DNA from: Agapetus fuscipes
Taxonomy: Eukaryota > Arthropoda > Insecta > Trichoptera > Glossosomatidae
NCBI GenBank assembly: GCA_951799405.1
Contig: OX637343.1
Coordinates: 12,998,524 to 13,062,523 of the forward strand
DNA length: 64,000 bases
Direction of reading: 5' to 3'
The position numbers and the translations under genes are program-made. Positions 26,401 through 38,400 of the stretch are shown one piece after another (the first letter of the stretch is position 1; the number at the start of each line of letters is the position of its first letter). The notes under the pieces were generated by a model. That model saw only the letters and a program-made list of their open reading frames with translations, searched no databases and had not been told where the DNA came from.

Positions 26401-29400
26401 TGTTCCAAAAAACTGTTAATTTTTGCCAAAGTTGATTAAAAGTCCTATTGCCTCAATTTAAGCACTTAATTAAAATAAATATTTAATTTTTATAAAGTTT
26501 ATATTTTATTTTACCCTATTAATGCAAAAAATATAAAAAATCTACAATATTTCCTGAAAAAAAAATTATTAAGTAAGGGCGGCAAAATGCTCCCCACGCG
26601 CCCACTCACGTTTTACCGAATGACGCGCCCACTCTAGGGTTAATATAAAACTTAAATGATATATATCTTTGCAGCTTAGATTAGATTAGATTAGATTAGA
26701 TACGATAAAGTTAAGACATGAAAGACACAAAGATTAATTTCAGCAACCAGCAAAAAATGAAATATGTTCTTGTTTTATTTAAAAAATTAAAAATAATCTA
26801 TGTTTGGTGCTACTTATGTATGTTTTATTTTAATACTGGTTTCGGCCTCTTGGCCATCTTCCTATTAGTATGTCAATGCCATCTTCAGATAAAAAAATAA
26901 AGTAAAAATGTAGCTACAATAAAGGACTTTTTTATGTTTGTGTTCTGTTTCCTATTTCTCTACGCAACATAATATTTTTATTTTTATAAGCTTTTCCTAG
27001 GTCAAGACGAATTAGGTAGAATTTTTATTCTCTACAAGATAATTACATATACAATTCCTATCCACGAAATAAATTTAAGGTTTAATTAAATTTTCCCCCT
27101 ATACCTGATACTTAAATATTTTTGTATATTTTTTACAATCAGACTTGATAATGCCGATCCGAATCCTTTTTTTTCTATTTCCGCCAAAGAGAACCAAAAA
27201 AAAAACATTGTAATCCTTCTTAGATGTATCAAAAAAATACAATTACTTAAATAATAACAGAGCATAGCAATAACAAAATAAAAAAATACGATTTCAAAAC
27301 AGACTCACCCTTATCATTCTCGTCGCTCGCTGGATCTGGTGTGGACCTCAACTCCTCGTCAGAAGACGAAGTAGGCGATCTCCTTCTCTGCTGCAGATGC
27401 TGATGCTGATGCGGCATCATTTGTTGCTGGACCTGTTGATTCAGTTGTTGCTGCCGCGGGTGCAACAAATGCGGATGTTGTCTCGCCAACCCTTCGAGTT
27501 CCCCTCTCTGCATTTGCGTTGGATCTTGCTGGCTCAACTGTCGTCTTAAAACGCTTCCAGATCTCCTCAAGAGTGGAACGTTCTCCTTTTCGGCTGCCGA
27601 TCTGGCTCTTTCTAGTTTTGGTCTTTTGTCGGATCCCAGTGGGCACGGCATCAGTCCACCTTGACCTGGTGGGAGAGCTCCCAGGCCGGCCATCCCGCTG
27701 AGGCTGCCCATCATTTCTCCTCCCCTCATGTCTGCCTCTATGCGTCTCATGATGGCGTCTTGGCCGGCCCCTTTGTGCATCCACTGGCCTGTTTTGGATA
27801 GGAGTTCTTGTTTCTTCCGGCACAGGATGCACACCCATATAATCTGCAACAAAAGATTAAAAAAACATTGTAGTGAATTGACAAATAAGCAATAACAATA
27901 ATAATATTATTAGGATGATTTATTTGATGAGCGCTGTTTTTGTGTGAATTACACCTAAAGAGACCTCTTCAAGCTTGGTCGTTGCTAAAGAAAATGCCAA
28001 TACTCAAGCAAGACCCATTTGCTGTAAGGCTGAATGGATCATTGGTAAAGGTTTATGAATTTTTCAACCCAGCGAACCTTCCATTCAGAGTTCGAAGTGT
28101 TACTTCTGAACTACGGACCGGTACAAATAAATTGAAAAAGGATTTTCACTGGAGATAACGTTTGTAAAGTGGTATACACATTGTTATACCCAGCGAAGAA
28201 CATATTTGAAAATTTACATAAATAGTTTATTTTTTTGGCTCTGCCGGAATTCGAACCCACGACCTTCCATTTACGCGTTACCACTAGACTACGGACCGGT
28301 CTACAAATTGACTTATAATATATTGGCATACGGTGGAGAAATATTGTACTAATTTTACTGTCAGCGAGTCCTGTCAAACACAGTCCTTACCATATAACAA
28401 CAGAAGACATGCAAAATAAGGAACTGATTTCGTGATGGAATTATTGTTAAATATTGTAATACAAAGGTCATTCTTCCAGGATTTAAAACGGCTCATGGAT
28501 GTCTCTTCCTATTTGCAGCTGAGGAAAAGGATAACAACCAACAGAGACAGATGCCGGGCACAACAAGGCACTGCCTTAAAAAGATGAAGATCATGATGAC
28601 AATATGATAGAAAAATATTTTTGATAAAGCATTCGTTTAAAAGCAGTTAGAATAGAAGAAGTCAAGAATAACCAACGTTGCGCTGTTATTGTAGCTTCTC
28701 TGTTTAGAGTATAGTCACTTGTTCTCTTTCCAACTAAGGGCAATGTGCCCTAATATAAGTTGTAACAGAAATATAATAATTTGCTTTAAAATATTTTTTT
28801 TTTTTCCTAAAACGTACTTTTATTTTCACAATAATATTTTCTACCTCAAGTACTTTCGACCTTCAATATTCAGGTCATTATCAAGATCACTCTTGATAAT
28901 TAATTCCCTGATAATGACCTCTAAAATGAATTTTCACTGTGTGAATACACAAACCTTACAAAATATAATAATTTGCATTTAAACGAAATTCAGTTCACTA
29001 CATCATCAGTTATAAACCTATTATAATAAGGAAGTATGTGTTTAACCATTTTAAAATATGTTTTTCAAGTTTTCTGCGTACTTTGTGGAACATACTGGCT
29101 AGATTATTGACTTCAAAATATTAGAAAAACGACGTCCACAAGGATATCATATCTTGGATGGAAGTAGCTCACTATAAATCGCCTTGTCCTCTGGTTTTCA
29201 GTCTGTCATTGACGTGGTATTATTATCGGCTGGTATTTTTTGTCGCTGGGCCATGTCTCTATCACCCGCAGTTCTTGCGGCCCCTAACCACAAGTGCAAA
29301 ACATTCCGATTCGACTCAATCAAAGCGTTTTTTCCCAAAATGTATGCAAACAAAAACACCCGCTACGAGGCAGTGCTCGATATCCATACATCTTTTGTGA

Positions 29401-32400
29401 AACGCTGCCGTTGAGTTGCGTACTTTGACGTTGTAAGTACATACGTACAGCGTGATGGTGGTGCTTGTGTATGTGTGGAAGGGAGGAGTTGGCAAGCCGC
29501 CAGAATACGATCACAATGTGAAAACTTTGGAGGCAAAAACCTCGCGACTTGAAGCAAACATTACATCAAATCGAATATGAAACTCTAGTGGAGAGTTACT
29601 TTCTAATCTTTGTTGCCGTGGTTTATCGGACCTTTTTGGATGTTTACAGGTTATTATGACTCTGGAGGAAATGAAAGAAGTATGTAAGGACATAAAGAAA
29701 TGGTGGTTGATCTGTAATGTTGGCGGCTAGGGTTTGTTAAATTAGAATTTGTTTTCTGATTAGTTTTGATAATATTATTATTTACTGATTTATAAAATGT
29801 AATTTGTCGTGTACTGTACGGCGCGGCTGACCACCCATGCTGTAAAAATGGTTCACTTTAACAATGTCACCCCTGTTACAGGGAAGGATGGCAAGAGTTG
29901 CAGGGTGTATGCCGATTTGAGATTTGGTTTTTGTTGTTGTAGATTCACATGAGGCATGTGCAAGCGCGAACTTGTACGTGTCTGGTTGTGAGAATGCATG
30001 TAATGCGAATCTCCAATGTAGCATATCTTTGCAACTTAGATTAGATTAGATTAGAATCCATTTATGTGATGGGCTTGTTCAGCGTGATGATAGTGGTTTA
30101 GATTCATTCACATCGAGAGTGCTAGATATGATTTCCCGTTTCGGTGTTTAAATTTGAAGACCAAAATTAAATCCAGGAAGATTTACTCAGGCATTACAGG
30201 AAATAAAAACCAGCCCCCTGAGTAGCTGGGAAACCTTCACTTCAACTGAAGTGGTTGGCGTATGGCTGACCCATTTACCTGTAAAAATACTCGACACTCC
30301 ACATGCGAACGCGTCGGGGACAACGCGGTAATAATTAATTTGCACTCCGTAATGCGGCTTAGTTGAGTCATCTAACACCAGTATGGTCCGGTATTTTCAA
30401 CGATAGCATAATATGAAGACTACAAGGGAAGAACAAGGAATGCCGGTTGAAGAAAATTAAGAGTAAATCAAAATTTGAATTTTTAAGTCACGGTTATTGC
30501 CTGTCACAAAGAACCGAAAATACCGCCATAAACTGTGATAGCGACTGTTGTTGCGTTACAAATTTTGCAGAGTTTTATAGATACACACAGATGCCACTAG
30601 TCTAATCTAATTATCTAAGTTGCAAATATATGTAACATTAAAGATTTCCATTATAATCATTTTCACAAGCAGACACGTAGGTACAAGTTCGCGCTTGCAC
30701 ATGCCGCATGTGAACCTACAACATAAAAACCCAAATCTCAAATGGACATACACCCTGCAACTCTTGCCGTCCTTGCCTGAAACACGGGTGACATTGGCAA
30801 AGCATACCAACCTATAAGTCAAGGAACAAATAACGTTGAAAATACCGGGCCTAAGTGTCGAGCTATGATACCACTCAGACCTCTGAGGCCACACTGAAGT
30901 GAGTATTGCCATTGTTTGGTAGGAGCAGACTTCCTGATGTTATGCGCCCATTTGGCTACAGTTTCCTCTGGCAACGGCCACGCGCTGTGGCCATAAAGGC
31001 GGCCAGCCTCTGCCTACATACACACATGTGCGCTATCACATCTGCCTGTACCCGACACTTATAGCACTGCTCCCAGTGAGGGTGCAGTTTACCGATAGAA
31101 GCTCTCGCGTTTGCAATGCGAGATGGTACAGAAATTATGAACTTTGAACAACCGACAAGTGTACAAAGCGAATGTCACAGGTAAGCGTGGAAGGGGAAAA
31201 CGAAAGTAAGAAGGGGTATTTTTTTCCTGTGCTGGAGACTACCTAGATTTAGAGACTCTAGGGGTCTATGACACATGTTGTAGTACCGCAGAGGTGTTCT
31301 TTACGAGCTTGGTCGTCGCTACATAGCGCCAATACTCAAGAAAGACCCAGCTGCTGTAAGGCTGGGTGGACCCATACGGGGCTATTCTTAGACATTTTAG
31401 TCGTCGGTTGAGCCCACGCTTTGACAAACTAATGGTGCCTGAGCTGGAAGTTTCATCAGCACGGTCATTTTTACCTACCGAATTTTGTAATATTTGTATG
31501 AAGACAAATCAGCTGTTCACTTGCGGCCATCTTGGATTGACATGTCTTCATACAAATACATCATTTATAGTTTGTCAAAGCGTGGGTTCAACCGACGACT
31601 CAAATGTCTAAGAATAGCCCCGTTAGAGTACAGCCTCGGTAAAACAGCTTGGAGAATAGCGCCATTAGTGACCGATCTTTGGTAAAGGTTTTATGATTTT
31701 TTCAATCCAACGAAGAGCATATTTGAGAATGTAAACGGTATTTTTTTGTGCTCCGCCGGGATTCGAACCCACAACATTCCATTAACGAGTCCGAAGTGTT
31801 GCCGCTAGACTACGGATCGGTCACTGGATTGGAACCTGCAGAGTGAGAAACGGAGTAGGAAGTGATGAATGTCGAGGAAATTAAATAAATAATAATAATA
31901 ATATTAGGATGATTTATTTTGTGAGCGCTGTTTTTGTGTGTATCACACCTCAAGAGCCCTCTGCGAGCTTGGTCGTCGCTGTAGAAAACGCCAATTCTCA
32001 AGCAAGACCCAGTTGTTGTAAGGTGGGATGGACCTTTCAGTGACCGGTCTTTGGTAAAGGTTTATGAATTTTTCAACTCAGCGAAGAGCACATTCGAAAT
32101 ATAAATGGTATATTTTTGTGCTCCGCCGGGATCAAAATCCACAACCTTCCATTTACGAGTCCGAAGTGCTGCCACTACGGACTACGGACCGGTCCAAGAT
32201 GCCAACGACACGCGGTGTACCTGAGCGGTTACCCATACAAGTACTGTCCGCGCCCAATGTTGCTTAACTTCGGTGATCTATGGGAACCGGTGCTTTCAAC
32301 ATGGTAACGTCGTTGACTGTGAAATGTGCAAGGACAGAGCAAGGTGGAGGCACATCTCTTGCGGCTTAGAAAAAAACACAGACACACCGATCAGACTGGT

Positions 32401-35400
32401 GGGAGAATGCGTCTAGTGTGTAAAGGCTGTAACGGGAGTTAAACTACACAACTAAGCTACACATACAGTGTAGCTTCTCGCCGGGCTTCCTCCGAAGGGA
32501 TCGCATGTGCTCAGTGGAACCTATTTATTTTACAGGTAAGGGAGGCGGCCTCACACCAACCACTTCAGTTGAAGTGGTAGTTTCCCAGTTCGCGATAAAC
32601 TGGTACTCATTTTTTGTGAAGGCTGACTAAATTCGATTTTGTGTTTTGAAAGACACACCACACCGAAACGGGAAATCATTTATGTCGCCCTCTGTGGGAC
32701 TTAGACCGGTAGAAAGCTCATTTAAGGGCCTGTTGCACCAAACTCCAATCAGACAAAAATAAAAATTAAGTGTGATTTCTCCCATCAAACCAAAAATTTG
32801 GTTGCATATACGTAAGTCAGCTGATGTAAATCATATTTCCCGTTAAATTTCCATCATAAGTATAGTAGAGACACTACTTCCGAGAGATATTTAACCGAGG
32901 TCCTTACCAGAATTAAGAACAAAATCTTATGTGTCAATCAAATAGAGAAATAAATAAAATAGGGAGTTGGGCATATGGCGTCATTGGGCGGAGAACCTAA
33001 GGCTTTCCTAGCCTTTTCTTCCCTGTACATTTTTTTAAGGGTAACTCCCCATGCTGCAAAACTTGGTTCACTTTTGCCAATACCACGCTAGCTTCAAAGA
33101 AAGGTGGCAGGAGTTACAAGGCTTATGCTATTTCTTATATTATACTTGCTGACCCGGCAAACGTTGTTCTGCCATAAACATAAATTTAAACAAAAATAAC
33201 GTACGTAGGTATTGTGAGTGTGCGAGAATGAGATGTAGACAAAGAGAAAAAAGGAGTGCTGTAGATGAAAACCGCTAACAAATAGTAATTCTTTGTTACA
33301 TGAAGATGTATGAAAGAGGAGTTATTACTATGAAAATACTAAAATCGCGATTTAATCGTGAAAAGTTGGATTTGGAATGCGAAAATTTCAGATCGTATGT
33401 ATGTTATGATGACTAATAACAGAAAAATACCAAAAAAATATTTCGTCGAAAAAACTGATAGAAGAAATCTGTGTACGCTCTTCTTAATCATATGGCTGTA
33501 TGAAATATACTTGCTGTCCGATTCTGATCAAATAAGCCTGCAAAATTTCATGAGGATCCGTAAAGCCGTTTCGGAGGAGTTCGACCACAAACATTTAAAG
33601 GCGAGAATTTTATATATAAGATTTCTTTCGATCAATGTTTATTTTCTTTCAATGTGATTTTTTTCTCTGTTTCTATTTTTACTATATATATATTTTTCGA
33701 TCAATGTATTTATTTTTTATATGGCTAGTCACGTATTGCACCCTCCGCGTGACCGGGCTGGAATAAATATTTTATCATTATTATTATTATAGATTGGAGG
33801 TTGGTGCAATGGGCCCTTAGGGAACGGCAAAACACAATAAGCTGAGTCTTTTATATAAGTTGTTGTTCATTTACCTTATTGGACCTGAGCGTGACCTTGC
33901 CGCTGCACCTGGCGCAGCAGCGCGTGCGGCAATAGTTGCACACGTGGCCCACGCCGTCGGCGAACTTGGTCTTGAGGCAGATGTGACACGTGGCGTCCAG
34001 CTCCACGCCCGCGCGCTTCTGCTGCTCCGAGCGCTGCCGGATGCTGTCCTCCAGCACCGCCACCTCGTCCTGCTTGCGCCTGCGGACAAACACCACACTT
34101 CTGTTAGCTGACCATATCTCACTCAACACAAATACTCAAGGATATATTCAATATGTGTTTATATTATACAAAGCGAACGTAAAATACGAAAATGTGTGAA
34201 AAAGGTGATGGATGAGATTGAAGGTATGCAAGAATAATAAAAAATCAAGGCAAAACCGAGCTACGAGCGCTTAGATCAGTGGTTCCCAGCCTGAAGTGCT
34301 ATTCTACTGAATTCCTTACACTTTGGATATCAATTCAAGTCGAAAGAACTCCATAGATAAAAAAAAACACAGAAAAATCGCACTAAAACCACGAATCGCT
34401 ATCTTGACGCCTTAAGTTCGTAAAAAAATTAAGCAGAATAGCGCTTCTGGGGGCGATTTGGGCTCTCAGGAGGTATACAAGGGGCGATAACAACACAAGG
34501 GGCGATAATTACACAAGGGGCGATAATAACACGGGGGGCGATGATAACACAGGGGGCGATAATTACACAGGGGGCGATAATAACACAGGGGGCGATGATA
34601 ACACAGGGGGCGATAATAACACAGGGGGCGATAATAGCACAGGGGGCGATAATAGCTTTTTTTCGGGGGTTAAAACAAGTAAGCAATACAAATAATTTAA
34701 AGGCATCTTATTAATAGCCGGTAAAGAACCAAATTTGACGTGCAAGAAAAACTAACATCTAAAAACGCAACTAGGCTACACATATAGAAAACTTCTTGCC
34801 GAGTTTTCCCCAAGAGGTCGCATGTGGCGATTGGAAACTCTTTACTTTTACAGCTAAAGGGGCTGGCCTTCCACTTCAATTGAAATGGGGGCTTTCCAGC
34901 TCCCGAGTAGGGGGGGGGGGGGAGGGCTGGTACTCAGTTATTGACGGTTGAGTAAACCTTGCCGGTATTTTATTACACCGAAACGGAAAATCATTTCTAA
35001 CACCCTAGGCCTAGGCGAGATTCGAGCCCGAGCTTTCGGAATGGAATGCAAGCAGTCTACAAACTGAGCTATAGGTATCGACCGGAGATGATCCCAAAAA
35101 AATCAGCACCTCTTTATAAGAAGCTTTTAGATTCACAGAATATCACATTACGTACATTTTTTTTTTTTTTAAAGAAATCCTGTGCGGGAGACTCCCTAGA
35201 TTCTAGAGACTCTAGGGGTCTATGACACTTGTTTTTAGTGCCGCAGAGGTGTTTACGAGCTTTGTCGTCGCTGCAAAGCGCGAATACTCAAGCAAGACCC
35301 AGTTGCTGTAAGGCTGGATGGACCTTTTAGTGACCGGTCTTTGGTACAGGTTTTGTGAATTTTTTCAACCCAGCGAAGAGCATATTAGAAATATAAGTGG

Positions 35401-38400
35401 TATATTTTTTGTGCTCCGCCGGGATCCGAATCCACAACCTTCCATTTATGAGTCCGAAGTGCTGCCACTTGACTACAGACCGGTCTATTTTATGTAACAA
35501 TAGTTATCAATTAATAATTTATTTTAAGCAACCAAGTTAAGTACACATGCAGTATTTGTAAGCGCGAACTTACACGTGCCTGTTTTGTGGGCATGTATTT
35601 TATATGTATTTTAAATGTTTACATATTAAATCACTCTGTGTATATAGGACAGACTGGAAGAAGCCTGAAAGATAGGTACAAAGAACACAAAAATGGTGTC
35701 AAGAACACCCACATTAATTCCGAGATGGCAGACCATGCCAGAAATGAGGGACACATTTTGTTGATGATAGTAATCTACATCTTATTTCAAATTGCCAAAA
35801 AGGAAAAAAGATGGACATCCTAGAAACACTAGAAATAAATTCATATATTAAATCTGTTTGCAATTTAGATTATGGATACATTTTTATTTTATTTTATTTT
35901 ATTATAGACATTTATTATTCACTAAATCTTTCACGATTTTTTTAAATACAAATTCATGACTATAAATCATTGGAAATACAATATGACAATTTATTTTTTC
36001 TACCACGTCAGCTGGCTTAGTCACTAACCTGGCAGTGGCGCCCGCTACGAGGAGACTGAAAGGCTGAAAATCATATTTTTCATAATGTCCGAGTACATGC
36101 ACTTGTGTGTAGTGTGAGGAGGCCGTACAAAGCTATATGTACGTAATAGTGCTTAAAGGCTAGTTCGGACGAGGCGAGTAATTTAGTAGAGTAGGTGTTA
36201 CGGCCGAGGGGGCCAAGTGGCCGATCCTTCTAGCGTATTTGGAAAAGAATAACATTGGTTCGATCCCCGCTTGGGTCACTTGACCGTAACTTTTACTCTG
36301 GTTCAACAGATGTTATTGGGTAATTATTAATTAATGATTCATTAATATAAACAATAATGAATTATTCATTGATGATGTCAATAGCTGTTTCTGGCCAGGC
36401 AGAATAGGTTGGTGATTTGCATTCATCTTCACAAATCTATTATTTATTTTTTTTAATAAAAAAATAAATTTAAAAAAAGTAGCTATTATAACTAAAATAT
36501 CCGAAATTGCGAATGAATGGAATATCCAGAGTCATAATAAAAGAAGAGCTTGTATGAAGAAGGTTATGACTCTGGAGGAAATGAAAGAAGTATGTAAGGA
36601 TAGAAAGAAATGGCGGTTGATCTGTGATGTTGGCGGCTAGGGTTTGTTAAAGTAAAATTGGTTTTTATGATTTAGTTTTTTATGTCCATGTATATATTAT
36701 AATTTATTGATTTTAAAAATGTAATTTGTCATGTATGTTCCTTGACTTATAGGTTGTTATGTGGCTGACCACCCATACTGTAAAAAATTGGTTCACTTTG
36801 CCAATGTCACCCCTGTTTCAGGGAAGGACGGCAAGAGTTGCAAGGCTTATGTTTATTTGAGATTGGGTTTTTATATTGTAGGTCCACATGCGGCATGTGT
36901 TAGCGCGAAATTATACATGTCTGCTTGTGGGAATGCATTTAATATAAATCTTAAATGATATATATCTTTGCAGCTTAGATTAGATTAGATTAGATTAGCG
37001 AGTAATTTAGCGGCTAAATGCGTCGATTTAATGCGTCGAAAAAATTAGAATGATTTAGTCGAGTCGATTCATTTTACTCTATTTTTATCGGGCGAGTAGC
37101 GCCTCTCACCACCGTCCGTGCCACTGGTTCACCGGCTAAACAAGAACCGAGCTCCTTTGTGGCCGCTCTTTTCACTCTATTCAATAGATTTTTGGCTAGA
37201 TTCTAGCCCGAAAGCAACTGGGTCATGCTTGAAAATCGTATATGTATTGGGGTAATAAATATTTTTTTCTTTATTTTCCTTTTTGATTTATTTTCCGTGT
37301 AAATTAATTCAATAAATAATATTTATTTAAAACAACATTGATTGTCTTCTTTTCAAAATGGGGGAAAGGGGTAATGTCGACTGACGCAAAAATATTTTGG
37401 GGTAATGGTTAAAAAAGTTCCCCGACCGCTGCTCTATTGCGTTGCAGCCTGTTCATCTGGCAAACCACTCACTTGTGTATTGCACTGGACCGTAATGCGA
37501 AAGATTTCTGTGAAGTAGCGAGTAGTTTAGCTACTAAATTACTCGCCTTGTCCGAACTAGCCTTTAGGATTGAGCCAAGGACAGTGGCGGCGCGTGCATG
37601 AAGGTGTGATTTTCTTTTTTTTTAATTGGTTCCTCAACCACAATATCCGGATACAGCTGATCAATATTGTTGCGAATGTGTGTATGTGTACACACACAAT
37701 ACAAAATAGACTTAAATGATTGTACATGTATTTGTTCGATATTGTGTGAGTGTTTACTCGAATATTCTAAGTAGAATGTTATGGCGAGGTCTCACATGTG
37801 CCAGTCCCCAATGTGTCGAGAATAACTCTCATTCTTACCTATAAATAGAGACCGAGATGCTCTGCGCCGGACTTGTATCTGAGCCGTCGAGCTAAACAGT
37901 TCTAAAGCACCCCTTTGTGCGAACAGTATCTTAAAATAAATTATGCAAAATAAATAACCGCTGTAGAAAGTGCCAATTCTAAAGCAAGACTCATTTCTAT
38001 GGACCTTTTGATGACCGGTCTTTGGTAAAGGTTTATGAATTCTTCAACCCAGCGAAGAGCAAATTTGAAAATCTAAATGGTACATTTTTCATGCTTCGCC
38101 GGGATTCAACCTTCCATATACGAGTCAGATTTTTTTTAAGAAATCTTGTGCGGGAGACTCCCTTGATTCTAGAGACTCTAGGGGTATATGACACTTATTG
38201 TAGTAGACTACAGTCCGGTCAAACATCCAAGATATTTCAACCTTTACAAGACAGCAAAAGTTGGGGTAGGGTGGACTGGAAGTTTCATAAATAATAATAA
38301 TAATCTACGTTGCAAGGATATATTCATTCAAAGCTCTCAGATGTATGCCCACAAACAAACACGTGTAGTTCGCGCTTACAAAAGCTTATTGTACTTACAA

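Larger units (their letters stand above)
36156..37564. mobile_element. TIR DNA element with TA flanks carrying nested insertions
   Basis: 34-bp inverted ends (AAGGCTAGTTCGGACGAGGC at 36156-36189, inverse at 37531-37564) are flanked by TA. A SINE H and a family A element occupy the left part. The remaining 37000-37530 shows no transposase. Confidence 0.65.

Noticed and set aside
26660..26701. Telomeric repeat
   Set aside because: The unit is TTAGA, not the insect TTAGG, and it occurs only as the tail of family A copies.
27359..27838. A 159-codon minus-strand frame
   Set aside because: It overlaps Rim exon 3 in another frame and shows no domain; the Rim frame has the zinc-finger cysteines.
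29158..29414. Two overlapping 76-80 codon plus-strand frames
   Set aside because: No domain, no good splice context, and similar-length frames exist on the other strand.
32200..32317. Free 5S rRNA gene
   Set aside because: It is fused to a SINE at the same junction as a second copy and lacks a T-run terminator at its end.
33860..34122. Alanine-rich frames on the plus strand and in a second minus frame over the zinc-finger exon
   Set aside because: They are shadows of the GC-rich Rim exon in other frames.
34478..34654. CRISPR-like array
   Set aside because: Units are contiguous with no unique spacers, and the genome is eukaryotic.
34429..34686. An 85-codon frame with repeated IIAPCV
   Set aside because: It is the translation of an 18-bp minisatellite; all phases repeat in the same way.
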